From Polynucleobacter sinensis (GTDB lineage Bacteria > Pseudomonadota > Gammaproteobacteria > Burkholderiales > Burkholderiaceae), in NCBI RefSeq assembly GCF_001595985.1, contig NZ_LOJJ01000005.1, positions 1 through 64,000 of the forward strand: DNA of 64,000 bases, given 5' to 3'. The notes under the pieces are model-generated. The model did no database searches. It saw only the letters and a program-made list of their open reading frames with translations, and was not told where the DNA came from. The position numbers were made by a program, and so were the translations under genes. Shown piece by piece: positions 43,807 through 52,454 of the stretch. Position 1 is the stretch's first letter. The number at the start of each line of letters is the position of its first letter.

Positions 43807-43934
43807 GCTGACAGAGTGCTATGAATGTTCTTTTAGCTCCACGGCATATAAGCTACAAAATAGTTATAAATTCTATTGAATTAATGATGCTTATAAGCTA
43901 CATTAAAAACTTAGGTACTTTTAAGGGGTTAAAA

Positions 43935-44069
43935 ATGAAATTCATTCTCAAAGCTGCTGCTGTTCTCGCTTTAACTGCAACTGTTGCTTATGCTGCATGT
44001 CCTCCATATGCACCATACAACTGCCGACCAGGTCCAAATGGGAAGCAGATTTGTGGCTGTGGCGTTTAA
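43935..44069 (+). CDS. small secreted Cys-rich peptide (44 aa)
   Basis: The frame is open from 43821, but the ATG at 43935, after AAGGGG (seven bases upstream), gives a clear signal peptide: MKFILKAAAVLALTATVAYA. The mature peptide is only 24 residues with four Cys (CPPYAPYNC and QICGCGV), so probably two disulfides. No family is known. A strong terminator follows. It could be a bacteriocin-like or signalling peptide, but that is a guess from size and Cys content. Confidence 0.6.
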   Translation: MKFILKAAAVLALTATVAYAACPPYAPYNCRPGPNGKQICGCGV

Positions 44070-44089
44070 TAACTTTTAATTGCTATGAG

Positions 44090-44113
44090 ACCGCCCTCTG
44101 TGGCGGTTTTTTT
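44090..44113 (+). terminator. Rho-independent terminator
   Basis: ACCGCC, six-base loop, GGCGGT, followed by a run of T (to 44113). It is 20 bases after the stop of the 44-residue peptide gene. Confidence 0.88.
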
Positions 44114-44131
44114 AATTTGAGTGAGCTAATA

Positions 44132-44431
44132 ATGAAAAAGTTAATGATGGTATTAATTTCTTTAGCAAGCACAGTTGCTTTTGCTCAACAATCTAACAAC
44201 TGGAACAACAGTCCAAACAACTGGAATAACAGCCCAAACAACTGGAATAACAGCCCAAACAACTGGAATAACAGCCCAAATAACTGGAATAACAGTCAGA
44301 ATAACTTTAATAGCCAGAATGGTGTTTACGACAACAATGGCAATAGGCAGGGTTATCAAGTTCAATCCCCTTCAGGGGTTGTGAATTATTTTGATAACAA
44401 TGGAAACAGAATTGGATATGCACCCAAGTAA
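44132..44431 (+). CDS. secreted Asn-rich repeat protein (99 aa)
   Basis: Start at ATG 44132 (GTGAG about eight bases upstream); the longer open frame upstream runs across the terminator and is rejected. A signal peptide (MKKLMMVLISLASTVAFAQ) is followed by five 7-residue repeats (NNWNNSP, the last NNWNNSQ) from 44195 to 44299. Then comes a C-terminal part with two DNNGNR motifs (VYDNNGNRQGYQ and YFDNNGNRIGYAPK), as seen in other small secreted proteins. It probably acts outside the cytoplasm. Its role is unknown. Its end overlaps the next gene by 14 bases. Confidence 0.65.
   Translation: MKKLMMVLISLASTVAFAQQSNNWNNSPNNWNNSPNNWNNSPNNWNNSPNNWNNSQNNFNSQNGVYDNNGNRQGYQVQSPSGVVNYFDNNGNRIGYAPK
44195..44299 (+). 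repeat. five 21-bp tandem repeats in a coding region
   Basis: Units of AACAACTGGAATAACAGCCC plus A, five copies in register with the NNWNNSP protein repeat. Units 2-4 differ little and unit 1 and 5 have a few substitutions. Nearly identical units suggest recent expansion. Confidence 0.9.
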
Positions 44432-44813
44432 AGCTCTAAAGACAATCTTATTTCTGGCTCTAACATCGATTTCCATGTTTGCTGCTGCTGGGTGGAGTCA
44501 AGTCTCAAGTGGCGAAGATGTCGTTGCATACATTGACCCTGCAACTAGAAAAAATGTAAATGGCTACATTAGGGTTTGGGTTCTTTATGACTACAGAGTA
44601 CCCAAGGTAATAGCAGGGAAATCAACTGGCTCAATTAAGTCTTTGCAAGAATTCGACTGCAAAGAGGACCGTTCAAGAAGTCTATCTACAGTGTTCAATT
44701 CTGAGCATATGGGTATGGGAGAAATAAATCACTCAAACTCCGCTTTAGGGGTTTGGGATTACATTCAACCTGACACGGTAAGTATGAAAATCCTTAAAAC
44801 CCTCTGCAAGTGA
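44418..44813 (+). CDS. surface-adhesin E-like exported protein (131 aa)
   Basis: From the ATG at 44418, which overlaps the previous gene, the product starts MHPSKALKTILFLALTSISM, a signal peptide. The mature part matches the pattern of Haemophilus surface-adhesin E-like proteins: WSQV, YIDPATRK, IRVWVLYDYR, KSLQEFDCKE with Cys, MGMGEI, and a C-terminal Cys (ILKTLCK). These are small envelope proteins; in Haemophilus one binds host factors, while in free-living bacteria the role is unknown. A weak hairpin (44824-44840) follows. Confidence 0.65.
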   Translation: MHPSKALKTILFLALTSISMFAAAGWSQVSSGEDVVAYIDPATRKNVNGYIRVWVLYDYRVPKVIAGKSTGSIKSLQEFDCKEDRSRSLSTVFNSEHMGMGEINHSNSALGVWDYIQPDTVSMKILKTLCK

Positions 44814-44823
44814 AAGCAATCTT

Positions 44824-44840
44824 GGGGTCTTATGAACCCC
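44824..44840 (+). terminator. weak hairpin after the adhesin-E-like gene
   Basis: GGGGT, a seven-base loop and ACCCC, ten bases after the stop at 44813. Only two T follow, so it is at best a weak terminator. Confidence 0.35.
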
Positions 44841-44914
44841 TCTATAGGGAGACTATGAAGACTAAGTTATCTCTATGTATGCACAGATTAGAGATAGACA
44901 ACTAAATACACACC

Positions 44915-46153
44915 CTACAGAGCTTCTGCTGAGACTGTAGCATCTAGTTTTGTATGTTGTTTAAAGACTCTTAGCATTACATCCTTAGCGACCTTTTGAG
45001 CAGATTCTTTTACCAAAATACAGTCGTGAATGGGAAGAGCAACAATTCCTTTGCCATTTAGCTCCAGAAGGACATCAATCAGTATTTCACTCTCCAGGAA
45101 CATAAACTTCATTCCATTTGATTTGCCAAAGAACCTGCTAATTGGCTTATGAAAAGAGTAAATATCAGCAAATAGATTTCTTTCAATCTTTTCTCGGTAG
45201 GGATAAAGTTTTTCTATCTTTTTGGGCACTGTTAGCTCGTAGTCGGTTGAGTTGAGCATCACATTAATCAGCTTTTTAGTCACATCACGAGCTTTTTCCC
45301 AGCTTGGGATTAAGTAGCCATCATCAAAGGGTATCGGTGCTTTAGCAAGGCTATAGGCAAGTCTTACAGCCATTTGCCCGTAGTCAAGAGCAATAACCCA
45401 TTCGTCATCGATAGTTATTTCCCTGATGTCTTCTGACTTCATTCCAATCCAAAAACCACCGTATAGTCTTCCGCCTTCTTCAAAGCTGCCGTTATTGAAG
45501 ATTCGTTTTAATTCCACTCTTGAATCATCTATATCCTTGTTACCCTGATAGCAAATATCAGCAGCCCTTAAAAAGGAGTTGATTTGCTCCATTTCATCAC
45601 GGTAATGCCTTGTCAGAGGCGTTTCCTGATAGTGAATTAACTTTCCCCTGGTCTTTCCAATGGGCTTTTCTTCCCTTAGTTGAATGACATTCTTTGACCT
45701 CTCTAGTTCTAGGTCTCTAAAGCTGATACCAGCCTCTTTAATTCGGCTTATGAGGCGTTTTCCAGCCCAAAATGTGGTTACCTCACCCGAACTTCTATCG
45801 CCTCTTGAAAGCCCTAAAAAAGCCATCTCTGGGGATGTTAGGTTTTTGATATTTTGAGATAGGGTGTTATTAAGAATCTTATGCTCAGAGTCCTGTCGGC
45901 TAAGCTGCTGATTTGAGAGGCTAATTGCAATTCGTTTGTTTTTATCGGTAAGGTGACGATGAATCGCTTCACAAATAATGGCAGTAATTTGCCTTTTAAA
46001 TAGCTCTAAATCTGCTTTTTTTCGAGACCTTTTTCTTAGTCCTAGATGAAGCTCGTAACTCATCAATTGCTTGATTACATCGTCAACCAATGCTTTCATA
46101 GCAGCTGTCTTAGCTTGCCTGAGAGGATTGAAGAAGCGGTCTCTTTTAGTCAT
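44915..46153 (-). CDS. polymerase-palm-like protein of element C
   Basis: 412 residues. The C-terminal part carries, in order, motifs that match the family-A DNA polymerase core. D257-Y-G-Q-M-A-V-R264 corresponds to motif A (DYSQIELR). R289-x3-K293...N297 corresponds to the O-helix motif B. IHD (H376-D377) in ALPIHDCILV corresponds to motif C (VHDE). YGGFW upstream of motif A is also conserved in similar mobile-element proteins, as I recall. There is no exonuclease domain. It may be a small replication or repair polymerase, or a primer-making enzyme; activity is not shown. The N-terminal 120 residues are basic and helical. Confidence 0.6.
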   Translation of the reverse strand: MTKRDRFFNPLRQAKTAAMKALVDDVIKQLMSYELHLGLRKRSRKKADLELFKRQITAIICEAIHRHLTDKNKRIAISLSNQQLSRQDSEHKILNNTLSQNIKNLTSPEMAFLGLSRGDRSSGEVTTFWAGKRLISRIKEAGISFRDLELERSKNVIQLREEKPIGKTRGKLIHYQETPLTRHYRDEMEQINSFLRAADICYQGNKDIDDSRVELKRIFNNGSFEEGGRLYGGFWIGMKSEDIREITIDDEWVIALDYGQMAVRLAYSLAKAPIPFDDGYLIPSWEKARDVTKKLINVMLNSTDYELTVPKKIEKLYPYREKIERNLFADIYSFHKPISRFFGKSNGMKFMFLESEILIDVLLELNGKGIVALPIHDCILVKESAQKVAKDVMLRVFKQHTKLDATVSAEAL

Positions 46154-46221
46154 AAAAAGTATCTAATAAATACCGTTAATTCAACCATGTTTTAGGGTGC
46201 TTTTCAGGCTTACACCCTCTA

Positions 46222-46425
46222 TTAATTTCTCCTGCGTTTCTTCCATGTATATATTTCCCCATTCGGAAACTTGCCGTCTAAGATGCCGTCAGCTCCAAAC
46301 TTACCCGCAATTTCTAGTTCGTTAAATTGAATCGTCACAAACTCACCCAATGCTTTAGCCCATGCCATTGCTTCATCTAGCGTTTGAAACTCATGAATTA
46401 TGGAATTATGTTTTATGGATATCAC
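46222..46425 (-). CDS. small hypothetical protein (67 aa)
   Basis: 67 residues: a beta-alpha start (ISIKHNSIIHEFQTLDEAMAWAK), a middle strand, and a very basic C-terminus (IYTWKKRRRN). No family is recognised. It lies 29 bases downstream of the integrase gene and upstream of the palm-like gene, all on the minus strand, so it may share their transcript. The basic tail suggests nucleic acid contact. A recombination directionality factor is one possibility. Confidence 0.5.
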   Translation of the reverse strand: MISIKHNSIIHEFQTLDEAMAWAKALGEFVTIQFNELEIAGKFGADGILDGKFPNGEIYTWKKRRRN

Positions 46426-46454
46426 TTTAGGCTGGGGAAATATTAAATATGTTT

Positions 46455-47810
46455 CTACAAAATTGGCTTTAATGCTCGCTTGAGAATCTTTAGTTTTATC
46501 TCTCTTCCTCTGCCGCTTCCGTAAGTATCATTCATCGTTTGACGACCCCAGCCGCAGATTTCATCCCGTTGTTCTTTTGGGGTATTGGCATTTCTAAGTA
46601 GGTCATTCATGCTGTGCCTAAAGCTATGGGTAGTTTTGTCGATATGCATGGATTTTCTTATCCATTTATTGATGGTTTGGCTGGCTCCATTTGCATTGGG
46701 TTTCTTGTCGCCAATCCCATCGCAATACCGAGGGAATAGTGCTTCACCGCTAAAGTCATTTATCTGCTTTTGAATAATCTTTTTTGCGAGAGGTATGAGA
46801 GGGACTTCACGAACTGAGTTTAGGGTCTTTAACCTTCTCTTTCCGTAAGGCACTAAATTGATAAAAGGAGTGGCTTCATCTAAGTGGCAATCTTTTTTGC
46901 GTAAACCTACTATTTCACCAAGTCTTGCTCCCGTCAGTGCTGATAAAAGAATCACTCTTCTTATCTCGTCATCATTCTCAGAGCAGAATTTAATAATGTC
47001 CTGAAGTTCTTCGTTGGTGAAGGGGATGCGCTCAACCTTGTCTTGACCAAGATTTTTTGCTGTTATTGCCTCAAAGGGATTGTTGATAATTACATTCTCT
47101 TGTTTGGCTCTTTGAAAGATTGCCTTGATATCATTGATATTGCGTTGAACGGTACCGCTTTTGACTCCGCTTGCCTCCCTATAGGAGACGAACTGTCGTG
47201 CATGTTCCCTTGTAAAACTTTCTGCGGGAATATCTCCTGTGGCTTCAATTAACTTGCCCCATCGCATCAATACTTTTTTGCGAAATAATGGGTCGTTACC
47301 TTTACCTGCTCGATGATGTTCAAAATAAATATCAGGTAATTCAGATAGCAGGGTAGGGAAGGGTTGAGTCAAGGCGACTAGGGCAAGTTTTTCTACTTCA
47401 GTAATTGAGCCATCTCGCTTTTTCTCCTCCAAGTCGCTATGAATTTGATTTAGATGAGGTGTATCGTCAATTTCCCAGCCAGAATTTTCTGCAAAACCTA
47501 GCTTTACATTGCCATCACCCTGCTTGAGGTTATAAAAGCTAAGTATTGCTAATGCAGCTAATTTTTTCTCTGGGATTGTGAGTGTTGGATTGTCTCTAAG
47601 TGATTTGAATAAAGCATCATGCTCTTTAGCTAAGCGTTGCACTAAAGCAATGGGCTGCCCTGCTGCTGGGTCCAGCTTGATATTGAACTTTGTTCGTCCC
47701 AAACGCTCTTGAAGGTCGTTGGGAACCCTTCTTTGATACCAAGCCTGTCCATGATTGTTAAATAAATATTTCACTATCAGCGTGCTTTGGTTGATTATGA
47801 ATTTAGCCAT
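46455..47810 (-). CDS. tyrosine recombinase/integrase of element C
   Basis: 451 residues. An N-terminal arm domain with QAWYQRRVPNDLQERLG (as in the DUF6538-type integrases) is followed by a long helical region. The core-binding domain is about 175-255 and the catalytic domain about 265-445. R (TGARLGE), HSFRH (HxxR box) and GWGRQTMNDTYG (Trp in place of the second His, then Tyr) are visible. It starts 93 bases from the repeat at 47903-47919, the usual position for an integrase. It probably integrates element C into tRNA-Leu(CAA). Confidence 0.9.
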   Translation of the reverse strand: MAKFIINQSTLIVKYLFNNHGQAWYQRRVPNDLQERLGRTKFNIKLDPAAGQPIALVQRLAKEHDALFKSLRDNPTLTIPEKKLAALAILSFYNLKQGDGNVKLGFAENSGWEIDDTPHLNQIHSDLEEKKRDGSITEVEKLALVALTQPFPTLLSELPDIYFEHHRAGKGNDPLFRKKVLMRWGKLIEATGDIPAESFTREHARQFVSYREASGVKSGTVQRNINDIKAIFQRAKQENVIINNPFEAITAKNLGQDKVERIPFTNEELQDIIKFCSENDDEIRRVILLSALTGARLGEIVGLRKKDCHLDEATPFINLVPYGKRRLKTLNSVREVPLIPLAKKIIQKQINDFSGEALFPRYCDGIGDKKPNANGASQTINKWIRKSMHIDKTTHSFRHSMNDLLRNANTPKEQRDEICGWGRQTMNDTYGSGRGREIKLKILKRALKPIL

Positions 47811-47902
47811 TTTAACCTTTGTACTTAAAAATGTACATAAAATAGCCTTATTACAAGAATCTAAATCATTGATTTTATTGAATATTTTATCCAGTAAAGA
47901 GA

Positions 47903-47919
47903 CCGCCCCGAGGCACCAT
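47903..47919. repeat. att copy, right end of element C
   Basis: The same 17 bases as at 42387-42403, without the rest of a tRNA. It marks the junction with chromosomal DNA on the right. Confidence 0.85.
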
Positions 47920-47970
47920 CAAACCTCAATCCCAGCTCCCCTTTTTTGGGTTGAAGCCTTCGGGGTATTT

Positions 47971-49014
47971 TCAGATTTTTGTAATGGCTCCAACGGCCTT
48001 AAATAATGACTCAATAGTCTCCGCAGAGATATTGGTAGTGATAAATACGATTCTGGAGCCATGATCATCGCTTGGCCAGGCATCCAATTTAACTGGGGGG
48101 TGAAATATATGCTGTACGCCTTGTATCACTACGGGCTTACCATCAATATTAAGAATGCCTTTGACTCGGAGGAGATCTGAACCCCTGAGAGTTGTCAGCA
48201 ATTCCAATGCCGAAGAGGCGGCCTCCCAAGTAAAGGGCTCATCAAATCTCAGCGATAGCGTTTTAATGTTGCGATTGTGTTTTGCGGAAAAGTCCCCCAA
48301 ATACTTCGGAGATGCTTCGCTATCCTCATCAAGCAAAGATCCTAAAAAGCTCAATGTTTTAGGGTTTACTCTTGCCGAAGAGAGGCCTAAATTAATTAGG
48401 CTATAGGGGTCGATTTCACCGTTGACTACGAGTAGCATTTTGGCACTTGGATTGATGGCCGCAATTTCAGATTTAAGTGAGCTTAACTGAGACTCATTAA
48501 TTAAGTCGCTTTTGGTAATGAGAATTAAATCCGCAATCGCCACTTGCTTAACGACTTCTGGTTGATGTTCAATTTGGTGAAGGCCGTTGAAGCCATCAAC
48601 CAATGCAACCAATCCATCAAGTCGGTATTGGGCTTCCAGCATAGTGTCACTTGAGAGTGTTTGGACCACTGGGGCTGGGTCAGCTAATCCAGTAGTTTCA
48701 ATAATGACTCTATCAAATTCGGGAATTTCCCCTACGTGGCGACGTGCAAATAGATCGCGTAATGTCTCCTGCATATCCGTTCTAACGGAACAGCAAATAC
48801 AGCCATTCGCAAGAAGGGAAATATTTTCAGATGACATTGTCACTAAATCATTATCAATGCCGATTTCACCAATTTCATTAATGACTACTGCCACCCGATT
48901 CATATCGGGGTGCAGTAGTAATTTTGAAATCAAGGTGGTTTTACCGCTCCCTAAAAAACCGGTAATAACAGTTACCGGAATTTTTCCGGATAGATGATCC
49001 CTCTGAAATGACAC
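47971..49014 (-). CDS. CobW/COG0523 family GTPase
   Basis: 347 residues. A G3E GTPase with Walker A GFLGSGKTTL (residues 19-28), the metal-binding GCICCSVR (CxCC) motif and a TKSD nucleotide-specificity motif. Family members deliver metal ions (Zn, Co, Fe) to enzymes. It lies eight bases after the LVIVD-repeat gene and may be cotranscribed, so it could supply a metal to that pathway. The specific metal and client are unknown. Confidence 0.88.
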   Translation of the reverse strand: MSFQRDHLSGKIPVTVITGFLGSGKTTLISKLLLHPDMNRVAVVINEIGEIGIDNDLVTMSSENISLLANGCICCSVRTDMQETLRDLFARRHVGEIPEFDRVIIETTGLADPAPVVQTLSSDTMLEAQYRLDGLVALVDGFNGLHQIEHQPEVVKQVAIADLILITKSDLINESQLSSLKSEIAAINPSAKMLLVVNGEIDPYSLINLGLSSARVNPKTLSFLGSLLDEDSEASPKYLGDFSAKHNRNIKTLSLRFDEPFTWEAASSALELLTTLRGSDLLRVKGILNIDGKPVVIQGVQHIFHPPVKLDAWPSDDHGSRIVFITTNISAETIESLFKAVGAITKI

Positions 49015-49022
49015 GGTATGGC

Positions 49023-50270
49023 TTAGATATTCATCTCAAGAATGTATAAACCACCACCAAATCGATCAATTGTGTAAACAATGCGTCGATCATCAACAAA
49101 TACATCATTTAACTGAATTGCACCTGATGGGCAAAGCTTTGGCGCGCCCGGTACGTAATAGGCAATCTCTTCTACCTTGTAAGGATTGGTGGTGTCGTAT
49201 ACGCGAACGCCAGCATTGAAGAAAGTGCCGATGATGATGTGGTCGGATACAAAAGAGCATGGTCCAGGTAGATTTTCATGCAAGTTGTGCGCCCCAAATC
49301 GACCGCCACGTTTCGCAAACGCATCATAAGATGGTGCTGGGAATGTACCAATTGGCACTGGATTACCTTCATTACGGGCATCCAATACCCAAACCAATTT
49401 AGGCCAATCTGCGCCATTGTCGCGAACACATTCATCGCTCACAATCCAAAGGCCTCTATCAAACAGTGGCAAGACTGTGTGGATGAATCCGTTGAAAGGT
49501 GGTGAGTGATTCCATTTGGATACAACTTTGATATTGCTCTTGTCTGAGATATCTAAAACAAATGCACCGCCATCAATGTAACCAACATAGGCTCGATCTG
49601 GGCGCTGAGGGAACACGTTTGTGTTATGTGCGCGAAATCCTGTGTCAAATTGCTTTGGAAGGCGTGTAGGTTCTGGCTCCGGGTCACCAACGCGAGTACC
49701 GGGATACCACCAGCGTCCAGCTTCAAATGGTTTTAGAGGATTTGAGACATCAATAATGCGATAGAACTGATCGTCCAAAGGGTTTTTAGGTTCGAAGTCC
49801 GCTGCGCCGGATGACATGTGAACATAGTTTTCATCTACAAACCAAACTGCATGTACTCCGCGGGAGTGAGGTCCCGAGCAGTCAAAGTAGGAGAGTAATT
49901 TAGGCTCTTCAGGAACGGAGATATCAAAAAGATAGAAGCCAACACCTGGCATGCCAACCTGTTTTCCTTGGCGCGCAACAACCATTTTGTTGCCCACTAC
50001 ATCCAGGGAGTTTGAACGAACCTGCATATCAGGTAGATTGGTTTGAATAATTAATTTAGGATTTTTGGGATCAGTTACATCCACTGCAGTGAAATCTTTT
50101 GGGGCTGATTCATGCGCCATCCACAATATGCGTCTACCGTCATCTGTTTTTTGCATGGCAATGCCTTCGCCCATGCCGCCAAAACCTGCTAACTCGTGAT
50201 GAGCAAGCAGTTTCATATTTAGGGATAGGGTTTGATCTGGGCGTGAGGTGGGGGTTGGGTTATTCAACAT
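49023..50270 (-). CDS. LVIVD beta-propeller-like protein
   Basis: 415 residues without signal peptide. Repeated segments of the form V-x-D-x-(T/S)-(D/N)-P (VDVTDPKNPKLI, FDISVPEEPKLL, IDVSNPLKPFE, LDISDKSNIK, YDTTNPYKVEE) are the LVIVD repeat and probably form a beta-propeller. The C-terminus has YTIDRFGGGLYILE. The role is not known. It lies between a Bug receptor gene (54 bases upstream) and a CobW GTPase gene, all minus strand. Confidence 0.75.
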   Translation of the reverse strand: MLNNPTPTSRPDQTLSLNMKLLAHHELAGFGGMGEGIAMQKTDDGRRILWMAHESAPKDFTAVDVTDPKNPKLIIQTNLPDMQVRSNSLDVVGNKMVVARQGKQVGMPGVGFYLFDISVPEEPKLLSYFDCSGPHSRGVHAVWFVDENYVHMSSGAADFEPKNPLDDQFYRIIDVSNPLKPFEAGRWWYPGTRVGDPEPEPTRLPKQFDTGFRAHNTNVFPQRPDRAYVGYIDGGAFVLDISDKSNIKVVSKWNHSPPFNGFIHTVLPLFDRGLWIVSDECVRDNGADWPKLVWVLDARNEGNPVPIGTFPAPSYDAFAKRGGRFGAHNLHENLPGPCSFVSDHIIIGTFFNAGVRVYDTTNPYKVEEIAYYVPGAPKLCPSGAIQLNDVFVDDRRIVYTIDRFGGGLYILEMNI

Positions 50271-50324
50271 AAAAGCCTTTTACAGTCAATGTGTTAGTGG
50301 TTATTGTGATGCAACTTTTACAGC

Positions 50325-51290
50325 TTACTCGGATCTAATGCGATTATCTTTGATTAATTTTCCATATCTAGCATTCTCATTGGCAATGAATGCCTTGAAC
50401 TCATCAGCTGATACATTTTGAGCTTCAAAACCCATTTCAGCATAACGTTTAATCAAGTCGGGGTCTGACATAGCCTTCTGAATACCTGCTTGCATTTGGC
50501 GGACGATGGCTGCAGGCGTGCCTGCAGGTGCATAGGTACCCCATGAGTTCACGGTAATAAAATTAGGCACGCCGCTTTCAACGAAAGTGGGTACATCAGG
50601 CATTAAGGGAAAGCGTTTTGCGGAAGTCACAGCGAGAGCTTTTAATTTTCCCGACTTAATGAAGGATAAAACAGGCGCGGGATCGGTGAAGGTAAATTGA
50701 ATCTGATTGGCAGCCAAGTCATTGATTGCCGCAATTCCGCCTTTGTAGGGAACGTGCACGGTTTTAATTTGGGCGAGATTATTAAACATCTCAGCGCCAA
50801 GGTGGGCGGCAGTTCCAACACCTCCGCTACCGTAATTAATTTCATTGGGCTTCGCCTTTGCTGCTGCAATTAAGTCTTGAGCATTGTTATAAGGAGATGT
50901 TGAATTTACCATCAAGACGCTTGGCCCTGTAGCAATCAGATTGAGTGGGATGAAGTCCTTAGCCATGTCATAAGGTACTTTTGATAGTAAAGGTGTAACG
51001 ATGGTTGAGCCTTGCGCTCCAAATAAAAAGGAGTAACCATCTGGAGCTTGGCTCGCGGCGTAAACCATTCCAATACTACCGGCTGCACCTGCTTTATTTT
51101 CAACTACGACGGATTGCTTCCAGACATCGCTTAGTTTTTGAGCTAGCAGTCTAGCCATAATGTCTGAGCTACCACCCGGTGGATTGGTAACGATCATTTT
51201 TACCGGCCTGCTCGGATAGCTTTGGGCTAATACTGTTTGGGTAAAAATGCCTGCGAAAATGGCGATGACAATATATTTACGCAAGATCAT
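50325..51290 (-). CDS. Bug/TctC family tripartite tricarboxylate receptor
   Basis: 321 residues. A signal peptide (MILRKYIVIAIFAGIFTQTVLA) is followed by the Bug fold: YPSRPVKMIVTNPPGGSSDIMAR, VVENKAGAAGSIG, and KPNEINYGSGGVGTAAHLGAE. It is a periplasmic solute-binding protein for carboxylates. No TctA/TctB membrane genes are nearby, as is common for the many orphan Bug receptors in Burkholderiales. It probably starts an operon with the LVIVD and CobW genes. Confidence 0.88.
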   Translation of the reverse strand: MILRKYIVIAIFAGIFTQTVLAQSYPSRPVKMIVTNPPGGSSDIMARLLAQKLSDVWKQSVVVENKAGAAGSIGMVYAASQAPDGYSFLFGAQGSTIVTPLLSKVPYDMAKDFIPLNLIATGPSVLMVNSTSPYNNAQDLIAAAKAKPNEINYGSGGVGTAAHLGAEMFNNLAQIKTVHVPYKGGIAAINDLAANQIQFTFTDPAPVLSFIKSGKLKALAVTSAKRFPLMPDVPTFVESGVPNFITVNSWGTYAPAGTPAAIVRQMQAGIQKAMSDPDLIKRYAEMGFEAQNVSADEFKAFIANENARYGKLIKDNRIRSE

Positions 51291-51450
51291 AGTCTCTCTG
51301 ATGTACTTTATTTTTATAAGAACTGTTTTTTTATCGAGCCAGCATATAGGAGGCCTGAAGCTCAGTCAACACCAAACAAGTTGCACACAAGTTTGAGGTT
51401 CATTAATACCGTACTACTGCCCGAATGGTGAGCCGGGCATTTAAAACACT

Positions 51451-52392
51451 TTATATTTCGTAGGGCTCCGACTCATTGTTCATCGCCTGTTCAACAATCT
51501 TACGCGTTAAGGTTGGCGAGAATAATTCAATGAAGGTGTATACAAAAGAGCGCAGATAAGCTCCTTGTTTCACCCCCAAATGGGTCACGTTATTGCCGAA
51601 CAGATGCCCTACGGGGATCACTCGAAGATTCCGATCTCGATCAGCGTCGTAAGCTAGGCCTGCGACGATTCCTACCCCCATGCCCGTTTCAACATAAGTC
51701 TTAATGACGTCAGCATCAATCGCCTCCAAAATAATATCTGGAGTGAGATTGCGTTGCGCGAACGCAGCATCAATTTTGCTGCGGCCTGCAAAGGCTCTGT
51801 CGTAGGTGATGAGTGGGTACTTTGAGATTTCTTCTAAGGTGATTGTGGCTTGATTAAGAAGGGGGTGGCTTAAGGGCACCATGATGACGTGTTGCCATTG
51901 GTAGCCAGGTAAGGCGAGAACTCCTGGGGTATTAGCAATGCCTTCAGTAGCGATGGCAATATCTGCGCGATCATGAATTAATAGCTCAGCAATTTGCCCA
52001 GGACTTCCTTGCTGAATACTTACTCGCACCTTTGGAAAGCGCTTGGTAAATTCAGTAAGCACTTTCGGGAGGGCGTAACGTGCTTGCGTATGGGTTGTGG
52101 CGATAACGAAATTACCTTGGTCCTGGCTCGCAAAATCTTTGCCTACGCGCTTTAAGGTTTCCACCTCATCAAGGATGCGCTCAATGGAGATCAATATCCG
52201 TTTGCCAGGCTCGGTGAGGGATCGAATCCGTTTTCCATGGCGACGAAAGATTTCAACGCCCAATTCATCCTCGAGCTCAATGATGGCTTTAGAGACTCCC
52301 GGTTGAGAAGTGAAAAGCGCCTTGGCGGCGGTCGTGAGGTTAAAGTTTTGCCTGACGGCTTCACGCACAAAGCGAAATTGGTGCAAGTTCAT
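51451..52392 (-). CDS. cysB: LysR family regulator CysB
   Basis: 313 residues. The start MNLHQFRFVREAVRQNFNLT and the HTH segment (AAKALFTSQPGVSKAIIELE) are characteristic of CysB/Cbl. The effector domain (about 90-300) binds acetylserine or sulfate-type ligands. It controls sulfur assimilation. It lies between lptG and a Bug receptor gene, all minus strand but with gaps of 62 and 160 bases, so it probably has its own promoter. Confidence 0.87.
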   Translation of the reverse strand: MNLHQFRFVREAVRQNFNLTTAAKALFTSQPGVSKAIIELEDELGVEIFRRHGKRIRSLTEPGKRILISIERILDEVETLKRVGKDFASQDQGNFVIATTHTQARYALPKVLTEFTKRFPKVRVSIQQGSPGQIAELLIHDRADIAIATEGIANTPGVLALPGYQWQHVIMVPLSHPLLNQATITLEEISKYPLITYDRAFAGRSKIDAAFAQRNLTPDIILEAIDADVIKTYVETGMGVGIVAGLAYDADRDRNLRVIPVGHLFGNNVTHLGVKQGAYLRSFVYTFIELFSPTLTRKIVEQAMNNESEPYEI

Positions 52393-52454
52393 ATCGATCC
52401 CATTCTTTATATCAACAACGATATAGGAATTAAATTCTATATGATTTTGAGGTA

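Noticed and set aside
43821..43934. N-terminal extension of the 44-aa peptide gene
   Set aside because: The ATG at 43935 has a good ribosome site and begins a clean signal peptide; upstream residues would bury it.
43997..44131. N-terminal extension of the repeat protein
   Set aside because: It would cover the previous gene and its terminator; the ATG at 44132 starts a signal peptide.
44195..44299. Repeat array that might be CRISPR
   Set aside because: Units are 21 bp, directly adjacent with no spacers, and in frame within a secreted protein gene.
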